64,000 nucleotides of DNA, from contig NZ_SOCA01000001.1 in NCBI RefSeq assembly GCF_004364345.1, forward strand, positions 434,001 through 498,000, read 5' to 3'. Source of the stretch: Prosthecobacter fusiformis (GTDB lineage Bacteria > Verrucomicrobiota > Verrucomicrobiia > Verrucomicrobiales > Verrucomicrobiaceae). Position numbers and translations under genes: made by a program. Below the pieces are notes generated by a model. It was not told where the DNA came from and ran no database searches. It was given only the letters and a program-made list of their open reading frames with translations. Of this stretch, positions 32,826 to 42,389 are shown one piece after another. Every line of letters starts with the position of its first letter. The stretch's first letter is position 1.

Positions 32826-35800
32826 ATGAAAAACTCCGCCAGACGTCTCCTCACGGTGGCGGCCCTGGCGCTTCTGGGCATCGCAGCTTGGCAGACGTGG
32901 CCATCCCCACAGCCGGAGCGGAATTTCGCCAGCCAGCTAGTTCAGGGCAAATCATCTACGATGGACCGGCCTACCGATCCCGCCCCACCTCGAACCTCCG
33001 TTCCCCCGCTCTTCCCGAAAGCTCAAAACGGCACCGTCAAATTAGAGGAGCCCCCTCAAAAGCAGGATAAATTCGCCAACAACATCGTCCTGGCCCAAAA
33101 AGAAACCGTCCAGGAGGTGAATGGCATCCAGCAGGTCAAACGTGTTCGCCTGATCCGCGATCCCTCTTTTAAATACCCCATCCTGCGGGTCGAGGATGAA
33201 CTGGTCCGTGGCCCTCACGGAGACCGCTTGGTCCGGCAGGTGGCCATGGTCGGAGATCACGTCCTGGTAAAGACTGCCGATCCCAAGATCAGTGAAGCCA
33301 GCTTCCTCGCAGCACTCGCCGCCGATGGGGCCACCATCCGCCGGAAAATGCCCGCCTCCGGCACCTGGCTCGTCGCTTTTTCCCAGCCAGACCTTAAGAC
33401 CGTCCCCCAGCAGGTCGCCCGCCTCAGCCAGATGAAGTCCCTCGTCCTCTATGCCGAGCCGGATTACATCATGAGCGCCAATACCGTCCCTAATGATGCC
33501 TCCTTTGGCGATCTCTGGGGCATGAACAACACCGGCCAAAACAGTGGCCTCGCCGATGCAGACATCGATGCCCCCGAAGCCTGGACGCTCTCCACCGGCA
33601 GCCATAGCGTTAAAGTCGGCGTCATCGATTCCGGCATCGATCTCACCCATCCAGACCTCCTTACCAATCTCTGGACCAATCCCAACGAAATCGCAGGCAA
33701 CGGCATTGATGATGATGGCAATGGCTACATTGATGACACCAAAGGCTGGGACTTCGTCAACGACGACGCCATTCCTCAGGATGACAACGGCCACGGCACC
33801 CACTGTGCAGGCACCATCGGCGCAGCGGGCAACAATGGCACCGGCGTTGCCGGGGTAAACTGGGCAGTCTCCCTCATCGGCCTTAAATTCCTCAATTCCG
33901 CAGGCAACGGCAGCCTTTCCGATGCTGTCGAAGCCATCACTTATTCCACAGCACTCGGCGTCACTCTCACCTCCAATTCCTGGAGCGGCGGGGAATCCTC
34001 TCAGGCCATGAAGGCTGCCATTGATGCGGCAGGCACCGCTGGCATCCTATTCATCGCCGCCGCAGGAAACAGCTCCTCCTACGTCGAATACTACCCCGAA
34101 TACCCGGGCCGGTATAACAGCACCAATCTTATCTCCGTCGTCGCCACCACCCGCCAGGATACCCTCGCGGATTTCTCCAATTACGGCCCCGTCTCCACAG
34201 ACCTCGGCGCTCCCGGCCAGGACATTTACAGTACCGCGCGCGGCGGCGGATACAAATACGACAGCGGCACCTCCATGGCCTGTCCCCACGTCGCCGGAGC
34301 ATGTGCCCTGCTCAAGGCTTTCCGTCCTTCGCTCACCGCTCAAAACATCCGCGACCTGATTCTTAAAACCGTCGATGTCATCCCCGCACTTACCGGCAAG
34401 ACCGCCACCGGTGGCCGGCTCAATCTTCACAGCGCCCTCCTCGCCGCCGATGACATCCTCGTCACCCCCGGCAATAACCTCATCGCCGTCGGTGACCTCG
34501 GCGGCCCCTTCACCCCCTCATCAAAAGTTTACACCGTCAGTAATGACACCCAATCCACCGCCACGTGGACAGCCTCCGTCAACCAGCCCTGGGTCACCAT
34601 CTCCCCACCCACCGGCATCCTTTCGGCAGGTGAAAGAATGTCCCTGACTGTGACCCTCAATGATCTGGCCAATGACCTGCCCTCCGGCACTCAGATCGCC
34701 ACCCTGACCGTCGCCAACACCGGCACCGGGCGCACTCAGACCCGCAGCATCGTCATTCAGGCAAATTCAGTCCCGGTGTATGACTTTACCCTGGATACAG
34801 ATCCCGGCTGGACCCGCGATGGCGAATGGCAATTCGGCCCCCCACTGGGCGGCGGCGGCAATTCCTACGGTTATCCAGACCCCAAAAAAGGGGCCACAGG
34901 AAACAACGTACTCGGCATCAATCTGGCCGGTGATTACTCCGTCGCTGTCGGCACACCTCAATACCTCACCGCAGGTCCCTTCGACTTCACCGGCCACCGG
35001 GATATCCGCCTCCGCTACCAGCGCTGGCTGAATTCCGACTACCAGACCTGGGTCTATGCCACCGTCCAAGTTTCTAACAACGGCAGCACCTGGAATACCG
35101 TCTGGTCCAATGGCACCACCGCCTTTGGCGACAACGCATGGACTCTCGCCGAGCATGACCTCTCCAGCTATGCCGATGGCCAGCCTGCCGTTTACATCCG
35201 CTGGACTCATCAGGTCGCCAGCAGCGGCACCTACCCCTATTCAGGTTGGAACCTGGATGACATCCAGATGGTCGGCTCCCTCAAGCAGCAGATGGTCCTC
35301 ACCCTCCCATCCTCCATCACTGAAGGCGGTGCAACAGCCCAGGCCAAGGTCACCCTCACACCCGCCCCCGCCACAGATCTCACCGTTACCCTCACCTCCA
35401 GCCGCCCAGGCCAGGAGCTCAGCCTGCCGGATTCCGTCACCATTCCCGCCGGGGAGGAAGAGGCCACTTTTGATGTCTCCGCCATCCAGGATGCACTCGC
35501 CGATGGCAGTCAGGCCATCACCCTCACCGCCACGGCCGCTGAGTATCCCACCAGCACCGCCACCATCCTCGTCCATGATGATGAACAGGCCACCCTTTCC
35601 CTCGCCCTCCCCACCACCCTTCAGGAAGGCAGTGGCGAGGTCCAGGGCCTGGCCAGCATCAGCCTTCCCGCTCCCGCCGCCGCAGATATCCTCGTCCAAC
35701 TCCTGTCTAGCGATACCACCGAGCTTCAGGCCCCCGCCTCCATCCGCATCCCCCTCGGCCAGCAGAGCATCTCTTTCCCCCTCACCTTGCCGGATGATGC

Positions 35801-38246
35801 CATTCTAGATGGCACCCAGTCAGTCACCCTCACCGCCTCCGTCACCGGTTGGCCATCCGCTCAGGCCACCCTGCTCGTTACAGACAATGAGGACACCCTC
35901 CTCACCCTCACCCTGCCTGCACAGCGCCTGGAAAGCGCAGGCCTTCTCCCTGCCGCCGCCAGTGTCAGCACCTCCGGCATCCTCGCCGTCCCCCTCACCG
36001 TCACCCTCCTCAGCCAGGATACTTCTGAGCTCACCCTCCCCGCCTCCATCATCATCCCCGCAGGCTCCTCTTCAGCAGCCTTTGATCTCATCTTGCAAAA
36101 CGATGACCTCAATGATGGGGACCAGACCGTCCAGGTCACCGCCAGCAGTCCTGGCTTCACCAGCACCACCTCCTCCATGAGCGTGGCCGATGATGAAGTC
36201 CCCGCCCTTCCCGTCCTGCCCAGCCCCGCCGATGGTCAAAACCCCTCCCCGCCCAATACCGGCCTCGCCTGGGAGTATGATCCCCACAGCGGCAGCATCC
36301 CAGAAAGTTACCAGGTCTATTTTGGTACCTCGGCTTCCCCCTCAGAGCTCCTCGGCACCACCACTTCTCCCACCTGGCCCCTCCCCCTCCCACGGCTCAT
36401 CTCCGCCACCACCTATCACTGGCGCGTCATCTCACGCCGTGGCAGCGTCACCCGCACCGGCCCCGTCTGGTCCTTCACCACCCCCGTCGTCGGCCCCCTT
36501 CACCATTTCGTCTGGAATCCCACCCCGCCTGCCGTAGCCCGGGGCGTCCCCTTCCCCGTCCGCGTCACGGCCGTGGATGAAAACGACATCCCCCTCGCCC
36601 GTTACGAATCACGCACCCCTTTGACCGCCCAGGTGGAGCAGCCAGAGACCCTCACCGGCACCGGCACTTACCCCTGGGTCTTTCCCCTCTCCACCAATTA
36701 CCACGATGCCCGCACCCAGTGCATCTATACCCCGGCCGAGGCTGGCCCCGCAGGCCGTCTCACCGCCCTCGCCCTGGAGGTCAATCTCCCTCCCGGCCAG
36801 ACTCTCACCCAGTTCACCATCCGCCTCCGTCACACCACCAAGACGGATTACCTCAACGGCGGCCTCACCTGGGAATCCACAGATTGGACCACCGTCCATA
36901 CAGGCGATGAAACCCTCACCACCCCCGGCTGGACCTGGTTCGTTTTCTCCACCCCTTTCGACTACGATGGCACCAGCAACCTCATGGTGGACTTCAGTTT
37001 CAATAATAGTGACTACAGCACCGATGGCACCACCCGCACCACCATCACTTCTGATTACCGCACCCTCGCCTTCCGCACTGACAGCATCTATGGCGACCCT
37101 CAAACCTGGACGGACACCAACCCCGAATCCCTCGCCTACAACGGCCTCCCCAACCTCCGCCTTCAGCGCGCCGATGTCGAAATCCCCTTGAGTCCGGAAA
37201 CCAGCGGCCCCTACCTCTTTTCAAGTTGGAGCGGACAGATCACCCTGCTGGAAAATGGCCAAGCCCTCCGCCTCAAGGCCAAAGACCCTGACGACCCTTC
37301 CATCTTCGGCCTCTCCAGCCTCATCAATGTCGTCGAGGTCGCAGACTTCATGATTGATCCCGAGCCTCCCTTCTCCGGCGGCACCACCAATCAGATCACC
37401 GGCTCATCACTTGGGGACGACTATACTTATGAATTTCAGCGCGCCACCAAGTCCGATTTCAGCGATTCAGCTTCCAGCGGATTCCTTTCCACCCCATCGC
37501 ATACCTTCCCCAACCTCATTGATGGCAAGCTCTACCACTACCGCGCCCGCTCCCGCCTCAGCGGTGCCGCAGGAAAATGGTCCTCTGTCGAGCGCACCAC
37601 CCAGGATGCCACCCCGCCCAGCATCACCTTCAGCGCGCCCGCCGGCAGCGTCACCTCCCACGCCAATGTCAGCTTAGGCGGCACCGCCAGCGATGCACTC
37701 AGCGGCATCAGCAGCCTCACGGTCAATGACATCATCAGCATCTCCACGGAGGCATCCACCACCTGGGCCGCCCCCGCCCTGCCGCTCTCGGAAGGCCTCA
37801 ATACCTTCACCCTCACGGCGGCGGACAAAGCCATCCCACCCAACATCTACACCACCACCTGGACCGTCACCCGCATCACAGACCCACTGGCGGATACCAA
37901 CCAAAACGGCCTCTCCTCCCTCCTGGAATACGCCTTCAATGCCTCAGGCAGCACCTCCGGTCAGACCCTTCCCACCCTCTCCTTTGAGAAGCATCCCGAG
38001 ACAGGTAAAAACCACCTCATTCTCAGCTATCGCCGCCTCATCCTCAATCCCTCCAACATCAGTTACATCATCGAAACCAGCACCCGCATGGATGACTGGC
38101 AGCCCCTGGAAAACTCTCCAGAAGTCATCTCCACCACCCCCACCGGCGATACTATGACGGAGCTTGTCAAAGTCCGCATCCATCCCCCCATGGAAGACCA
38201 CCCCCGCCGCTTCGCCCGCCTCCGCATCGAAGTCCCCACCCCCTGA
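32826..38246 (+). CDS. Large secreted subtilisin-like serine protease with Calx-beta-like repeats
   Basis: 1806-aa exported S8 protease. Signal/TM segment at 1-22, prodomain to about 215, catalytic domain with D268 (VGVIDSGIDLTHPD), H323 (DDNGHGTHCAG) and S483 (DSGTSMACPHVAGA). Then a Y/W-rich jelly-roll-like module (about 655-815), three Calx-beta-like repeats (about 820-918, 919-1020, 1021-1120; each LxLPxxxxE...PAG...DxxxDGxQxxxLTA), an Fn3-like module (PADGQNPSPPNTGLAWEYDP), a second adhesion-type region, and a C-terminal segment (ADTNQNGLSSLLEYAFNASG...FARLRI) common in verrucomicrobial secreted proteins. Codon use is strongly C-ending. Probably degrades extracellular protein or peptidic material. 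Confidence 0.92.
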   Translation: MKNSARRLLTVAALALLGIAAWQTWPSPQPERNFASQLVQGKSSTMDRPTDPAPPRTSVPPLFPKAQNGTVKLEEPPQKQDKFANNIVLAQKETVQEVNGIQQVKRVRLIRDPSFKYPILRVEDELVRGPHGDRLVRQVAMVGDHVLVKTADPKISEASFLAALAADGATIRRKMPASGTWLVAFSQPDLKTVPQQVARLSQMKSLVLYAEPDYIMSANTVPNDASFGDLWGMNNTGQNSGLADADIDAPEAWTLSTGSHSVKVGVIDSGIDLTHPDLLTNLWTNPNEIAGNGIDDDGNGYIDDTKGWDFVNDDAIPQDDNGHGTHCAGTIGAAGNNGTGVAGVNWAVSLIGLKFLNSAGNGSLSDAVEAITYSTALGVTLTSNSWSGGESSQAMKAAIDAAGTAGILFIAAAGNSSSYVEYYPEYPGRYNSTNLISVVATTRQDTLADFSNYGPVSTDLGAPGQDIYSTARGGGYKYDSGTSMACPHVAGACALLKAFRPSLTAQNIRDLILKTVDVIPALTGKTATGGRLNLHSALLAADDILVTPGNNLIAVGDLGGPFTPSSKVYTVSNDTQSTATWTASVNQPWVTISPPTGILSAGERMSLTVTLNDLANDLPSGTQIATLTVANTGTGRTQTRSIVIQANSVPVYDFTLDTDPGWTRDGEWQFGPPLGGGGNSYGYPDPKKGATGNNVLGINLAGDYSVAVGTPQYLTAGPFDFTGHRDIRLRYQRWLNSDYQTWVYATVQVSNNGSTWNTVWSNGTTAFGDNAWTLAEHDLSSYADGQPAVYIRWTHQVASSGTYPYSGWNLDDIQMVGSLKQQMVLTLPSSITEGGATAQAKVTLTPAPATDLTVTLTSSRPGQELSLPDSVTIPAGEEEATFDVSAIQDALADGSQAITLTATAAEYPTSTATILVHDDEQATLSLALPTTLQEGSGEVQGLASISLPAPAAADILVQLLSSDTTELQAPASIRIPLGQQSISFPLTLPDDAILDGTQSVTLTASVTGWPSAQATLLVTDNEDTLLTLTLPAQRLESAGLLPAAASVSTSGILAVPLTVTLLSQDTSELTLPASIIIPAGSSSAAFDLILQNDDLNDGDQTVQVTASSPGFTSTTSSMSVADDEVPALPVLPSPADGQNPSPPNTGLAWEYDPHSGSIPESYQVYFGTSASPSELLGTTTSPTWPLPLPRLISATTYHWRVISRRGSVTRTGPVWSFTTPVVGPLHHFVWNPTPPAVARGVPFPVRVTAVDENDIPLARYESRTPLTAQVEQPETLTGTGTYPWVFPLSTNYHDARTQCIYTPAEAGPAGRLTALALEVNLPPGQTLTQFTIRLRHTTKTDYLNGGLTWESTDWTTVHTGDETLTTPGWTWFVFSTPFDYDGTSNLMVDFSFNNSDYSTDGTTRTTITSDYRTLAFRTDSIYGDPQTWTDTNPESLAYNGLPNLRLQRADVEIPLSPETSGPYLFSSWSGQITLLENGQALRLKAKDPDDPSIFGLSSLINVVEVADFMIDPEPPFSGGTTNQITGSSLGDDYTYEFQRATKSDFSDSASSGFLSTPSHTFPNLIDGKLYHYRARSRLSGAAGKWSSVERTTQDATPPSITFSAPAGSVTSHANVSLGGTASDALSGISSLTVNDIISISTEASTTWAAPALPLSEGLNTFTLTAADKAIPPNIYTTTWTVTRITDPLADTNQNGLSSLLEYAFNASGSTSGQTLPTLSFEKHPETGKNHLILSYRRLILNPSNISYIIETSTRMDDWQPLENSPEVISTTPTGDTMTELVKVRIHPPMEDHPRRFARLRIEVPTP

Positions 38247-38592
38247 TCACTCCACCTTCTCACCAAGCCCAATGGCTTGATAAAAGAATACGTGGCATCA
38301 AATCGCCGGGCCAACACAAGCCACAACTAAAGTACTCCAGAGCTTTAGCTCGCCCATGCCCCGCCATTGATCCGGCTCACGATTTCTCCACACCGGCTGG
38401 TGGACTCAAGCCTAAGTCCTCATGAGTTTGATAGGCATTCCCATCCCTCTTTCCCCAGCCGCAGAGCGGCGTCCGCATTTTAGCCGCACCTTTTAAAAGC
38501 GCGGTTTCTCCCCCAGCACCGCCTTCACTCATCACGTCGCAGCGCGACGCCCGAACTGCCGCGATTCCACCAGTCCATCACGCTAAATCGTA
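38247..38592. other. 346-bp gap with short repeats, no gene
   Basis: Contains a 35-bp motif at 38321-38355 (with AAAGTACTCCAGAG) whose reverse complement recurs at 54381-54409, and a small hairpin GCCGC-AGA-GCGGC at 38459-38471. No coding frame or RNA gene is supported. Confidence 0.6.
38321..38355 (-). repeat. GGGCGAGCTAAA/GAGTACTTT repeat, copy 1
   Basis: On the minus strand reads GGGCGAGCTAAAGC then TCTGGAGTACTTTAG. The plus-strand copy at 54381-54409 differs at two positions in 29. Confidence 0.65.
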
Positions 38593-39705
38593 TTACTGGT
38601 CCTCACCAAAATACTTCGTCCGCAATTCATTGCTCACCCCACGCTCCTGCAGGGTCAGGATCGCCTGGTTCAGCCGCTCTCTCAACAAGCTGTCCTGCTG
38701 CAGGGCGAAGGCATAGTTCTGCCGCTCAAAGACCGGCCCCACCATCATCAGCTTTTCATCCTGCGTCTTTGCCGCCTCATACTGGAGCACCGGTGCATCA
38801 TACACCACCGCATTCACCTTCCCGTCCTTCAGCGCCGCGATGCATTCGCCGATGGTCGCCTCCGGCTGCACCTTCGCACCTTTGGCGGTCAGCCACGTCT
38901 CCGCCGTGCTCCCTTTCACCGTCGCCACTTTCCGGCCCGGCAGGTCCCCTGGTCCATTGATATCCCCCTTCAGCGTATTGATCGTCAGCGTGGTGGTAAA
39001 AGAAGCCGTCAACAAAGACACCAGCACGATGCTCAGCAGCATCCACACAATCGCCACGATCCGTCCGCCCACTCCCACGGGCCCTTTGTTGTCCGCCCCG
39101 CCCACCAGCAGCGTGCTGATCGTCCACCAAAAGGATTCCCACATGCCCGTACGATAGCTTTCTGGCCACTGGTCCCCGTTTACCGGGTGCTCATAGCGCC
39201 AAACCAAATGTGAGATCACGAACATCGTCGCCAGCAGCAGCGCAAACATGCCGATCAGTTCCAGGTTAAACAGATTCGCCAGCATCGGCAGGATATTATC
39301 CGCAAAACTTCCCCCGGCTCCAGCAACCAGCACCTGCAAACCCGACTCATAAAACGGCTGCGAAAAATCAATCACCGCCTCACGCTGCGCCGTCACGCTC
39401 AGTGCCCCTACGCCCACATCCGCCGTCTTGTTCTTCAGCGCATCAATGATCTCCTGCGCATTGCTGACCACCTTCACCTCATACTGCACGCCCGTCTCCC
39501 GCGCCGCCTGGTCCCACAGCTCCGCCGCATATCCCACCCGGCGGCCAGTTTTCTCAAACGAGAACGGCTCCAGATCACGCGTCACCACCCGGATCTTCCC
39601 CACAGCACCCGCCGCCCCAGTTTGCACCGCCTCCTGGCCCCTGAGCCCAGAAACCCATCCGATGGAAACCAACACAACCGTTAAAAAAGCAAAGCAATGA
39701 CGCAT
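38593..39705 (-). CDS. Prokaryotic glutamate-receptor-like ligand-gated ion channel (GluR0-type)
   Basis: 370 aa with the split periplasmic-binding-protein plan of bacterial ionotropic glutamate receptors. Signal peptide 1-23; lobe S1 (IRVVTRDLEPFSFEK...GVGALSVTAQREAVIDFSQPFYESGL); M1 about 150-168; re-entrant pore loop 188-205; M2 about 213-236 (GGRIVAIVWMLLSIVLVSLLTASFTTTLT); lobe S2 255-365 (GRKVATVKGSTAETWL, VYDAPVLQYEA). GluR0 has a potassium filter TVGYGD; here the aligned stretch is TLLVGGADNKGP, so potassium selectivity is doubtful. Ligand probably an amino acid (inference). Confidence 0.87.
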   Translation of the reverse strand: MRHCFAFLTVVLVSIGWVSGLRGQEAVQTGAAGAVGKIRVVTRDLEPFSFEKTGRRVGYAAELWDQAARETGVQYEVKVVSNAQEIIDALKNKTADVGVGALSVTAQREAVIDFSQPFYESGLQVLVAGAGGSFADNILPMLANLFNLELIGMFALLLATMFVISHLVWRYEHPVNGDQWPESYRTGMWESFWWTISTLLVGGADNKGPVGVGGRIVAIVWMLLSIVLVSLLTASFTTTLTINTLKGDINGPGDLPGRKVATVKGSTAETWLTAKGAKVQPEATIGECIAALKDGKVNAVVYDAPVLQYEAAKTQDEKLMMVGPVFERQNYAFALQQDSLLRERLNQAILTLQERGVSNELRTKYFGEDQ

Positions 39706-39992
39706 ATTCCGCCTCTACGCTTTTCAACACTCACGTCAATCACTCCCTAAAGTATTTCCACCCAAAACATAAAGTAAAAGTACGACAGCACCTTTGTCCC
39801 CAGAAGCGCAAGCGCCTGTCCCATGGAGCGCGGGCGTCCTCGCCTGCCGTCTTGTGCGTCCCGCGCAAGACCGTTCTAACCGCCCCGTCCGCCATGAAAA
39901 GCCCACTTCTCCATCGACATTCAAAAACCCACCATTCAAGCCCATAGGACTCATTAGTCCCATCGGACCTATCCGAAACGCCCCCTCCCAAA

Positions 39993-40028
39993 AATCCTGT
40001 CAATCCTGCCATCTTGTTAATCCTGTAA
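39993..40028 (+). repeat. 9-bp-periodic ATCCTGTCA array, copy 2
   Basis: Units ATCCTGTCA, ATCCTGCCA, TCTTGTTA and ATCCTGTAA follow each other with about 9-bp spacing. The same unit occurs at 2541-2574 inside the other element. Confidence 0.65.
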
Positions 40029-40292
40029 AAAAGCCCTCTTCCACCCCCAAGCCCGTCCCCCCAAATACCCCTCCACTAAAAGTAGCCCGCTCAGTCCCCT
40101 GAGCGGAAGCCACCCCGAAGCCCCTCCAGCCCTCTTACCACCAGCCCACCATCGAAGCCCCCCCAAGCCCCCCAGCCACTCCACCCCCCACTTAGCCCAA
40201 GTCGCCCCATCACCCCCTTGCATTCCCCGCCATCCCGCCCCGATGTTTACCCCCATAGCAACCCACACCGCCGTCTTCCTCGCAACCCCAAA

Positions 40293-40491
40293 CATCCAAA
40301 AACATCATTAAACATAAACACGCATGCCCATCAACCACCCTGAAATTCAGTCAAAATTACCACTCTTCCCCTCCCCATGGGGACGATGGGGACCTCCATG
40401 GGGAAAATCACCCCCATGCCCAACCCACTGATGATCAAGGCTTTACAACCCAAAATCCCCAGATGGGGAAAAAACGCATTTCCTCCCCATC
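40293..40491 (+). repeat. Palindrome-rich intergenic element, copy 2 (CCCCATGGGG element)
   Basis: Inverted relative to the copy at 2383-2610. It starts with the same 16-mer CATCCAAAAACATCAT, then CCCCATGGGGA, ATGGGGA, CCATGGGGAAAA, CCCCCAT, an ACTGATGATCAAGG block, CCCCAGATGGGG and TCCTCCCCAT. Loop bases in the last palindrome differ between copies (ACAT/AGAT) while the CCCC/GGGG arms are kept. Confidence 0.75.
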
Positions 40492-40580
40492 CTGAGATCA
40501 TCCCGCCTCAATAAAGGCAGCCGTAAATTCCAGAATCACCTCCGTAAAAACTGGAATCTCGATCCGTGACCGCTAAAACC

Positions 40581-42302
40581 TCAAAACTGCTTATCCGTCA
40601 CAGCACCTTCACTGGCACTCGTCGTCAGCGCAGCATACTTGGCCAGCACCCCACGGGTATAGCGCGGCTTCGGCTGCTTCCAGCTTTTCAGACGCTCCGC
40701 CAGTTCCTTGGCCGGAATGCCCAGAGTGATCGCCCGCTTCTCGGCATCAATGGTGATCTTGTCACCATTCTTGATGACTGCGATCGGACCACCGACAAAC
40801 GCTTCCGGCGTCACGTGACCCACCACAAAACCGTGGCTGCCACCGCTGAAACGGCCATCCGTGATCAGCGCCACATCCTTGCCCAGGCCCTTGCCCATGA
40901 TGGCGGAGGTCGGGCTCAGCATCTCGCGCATTCCTGGACCGCCCTTCGGCCCTTCCATGCGGATGACGATGACATGGCCCTTTTTCACCTTGTCATTCAG
41001 GATCGCTTCCAGCGCCTTCTCCTCGGATTCAAACACGATGGCCTTGCCCGTAAAGGTCAGACCTTCCTTGCCGCTGATCTTGCCCACGGCGCCTTCAGGG
41101 CAAAGGTTGCCTTTGAAGATGACCAGGTGGCTGTCCTTCTTGATCGGGTCGCTCAGCGGCCGCACGATCTGCTGGCTCTTCGGCCACACGATCTTGGACT
41201 TCCTGACGTTCTCTTTCATCGTCCGACCTGTCACGGTCAGGCAGTCACCATGCATCAGACCTTCCTCCACCAGGATGCGCATCAACGGCACTGTGCCGCC
41301 GATTTTGACCAGGTCATTCATGAAATATTTGCCGCTAGGCTTCAGGTCCGCCAGCACCGGGGTCTTCTTGCCGATGCGGACAAAGTCCTCAATCGTCAGT
41401 TTCACGCCCGCGCTGTGGGCCATGGCGATGAGATGCAGCACCGCATTGGTGGAGCCGCCCAGCGTGATGATCAGCGTGATGGCGTTTTCAAAAGCTTCCT
41501 TCGTCATGATGTCACGCGGGGTGATGCCCAGCTTGATCATGTTCATGACGGCCGCACCGGCGTCGAAGCAGTCGATCAGTTTGTCATCGCCCACGGCCGA
41601 TTGCGCACCGGAGTTTGGCAGGGACATGCCCAGGGCCTCAATGGCGCTGGCCATCGTATTCGCCGTATACATGCCGCCGCAGGAGCCTTCACCGGGGATG
41701 CTATTCTCTTCGATGTCGATCAGGTCCGCATCCGTGATCTGGCAGTTGGCATGCTTACCCACGGCTTCAAAAACGGTCACAATATCCGCATCCTTTTTCT
41801 CATGGCCCACACAACCAGGGAGGATGGTGCCGCCATAGACGAACACGCTCGGGCGATTCAACCGGGCCATCGCCATCACACAGCCTGGCATGTTTTTGTC
41901 ACAACCGCCGATGGCCACAAAGCCGTCCATACCTTCGCAGCCCACCACCGTTTCAATCGAATCCGCGATCACCTCACGGCTCACCAGGGAATACTTCATC
42001 CCTTCAGTCCCCATCGAGATACCGTCGGAAATGGTGATGGTGTTAAAGATCAGGCTTTTGCCGCCAGCCGCATCCACACCCTTGGCCGTTTCCTTGGCCA
42101 GCCGGTCGATGTGCATGTTACAGGGCGTGACCATGCTCCAGGTGCTGGCAATACCGATCTGCGATTTCTGAAAGTCTTCCCGCTTAAAGCCAACCGCATG
42201 CAGCATGGCGCGGCTCGGTGCCCGCTCCACACCGTCCACGACGATGGCGCTGTGTTTACGATGAAGGGATTCAGGTTTCTTGGATGCTGCTTTCTTGGCC
42301 AT
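40581..42302 (-). CDS. ilvD: Dihydroxy-acid dehydratase
   Basis: Fe-S enzyme of branched-chain amino acid synthesis, converting 2,3-dihydroxy acids to 2-oxo acids. 573 aa from ATG 42302. Cluster and active-site blocks: [59 protein letters not shown] and [15 protein letters not shown] with the active-site Ser. The longer frame to 42389 adds residues without family similarity. It makes 2-oxoisovalerate, also the AvtA partner, but the two genes are 10 kb apart. Confidence 0.96.
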   Translation of the reverse strand: MAKKAASKKPESLHRKHSAIVVDGVERAPSRAMLHAVGFKREDFQKSQIGIASTWSMVTPCNMHIDRLAKETAKGVDAAGGKSLIFNTITISDGISMGTEGMKYSLVSREVIADSIETVVGCEGMDGFVAIGGCDKNMPGCVMAMARLNRPSVFVYGGTILPGCVGHEKKDADIVTVFEAVGKHANCQITDADLIDIEENSIPGEGSCGGMYTANTMASAIEALGMSLPNSGAQSAVGDDKLIDCFDAGAAVMNMIKLGITPRDIMTKEAFENAITLIITLGGSTNAVLHLIAMAHSAGVKLTIEDFVRIGKKTPVLADLKPSGKYFMNDLVKIGGTVPLMRILVEEGLMHGDCLTVTGRTMKENVRKSKIVWPKSQQIVRPLSDPIKKDSHLVIFKGNLCPEGAVGKISGKEGLTFTGKAIVFESEEKALEAILNDKVKKGHVIVIRMEGPKGGPGMREMLSPTSAIMGKGLGKDVALITDGRFSGGSHGFVVGHVTPEAFVGGPIAVIKNGDKITIDAEKRAITLGIPAKELAERLKSWKQPKPRYTRGVLAKYAALTTSASEGAVTDKQF

Positions 42303-42389
42303 GATAGGGTGGGCGCGCATACTGCCAGCAGCATCCCCCGCTTGCAAGCAGGGAACCGCAGGGATCATCACACTCGCCGACCTCCGCAA

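Larger units (their letters stand above)
39706..40580. other. 875-bp intergenic region rich in repeats
   Basis: Short open frames here have Pro/Ser-rich, low-complexity translations and no start context, so none is called. Contents: a GAGCGCGGGCGTCCTCGCC motif near 39827 related to the GCACTCTTGCC family, the ATCCTGTCA array (39993-40028), and the second CCCCATGGGG element (40293-40491). It separates the channel gene from the ilvD 3' end; the channel promoter should lie near its left end. Confidence 0.65.

Noticed and set aside
33042-38326. Many long frames on both strands over the subtilase gene
   Set aside because: They are explained by extreme C-ending codon use in the protease gene. Their translations are Pro/Ser- or Gly-rich and without domains.
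38247-38592. Possible tRNA or small RNA in the gap after the subtilase
   Set aside because: No cloverleaf, no T-loop or CCA-type end; only short hairpins and one dispersed repeat.
39736-40295. Several short frames in the 875-bp gap
   Set aside because: Low-complexity Pro/Gly/Arg-rich translations over repeat sequence, no conserved motif or start context.
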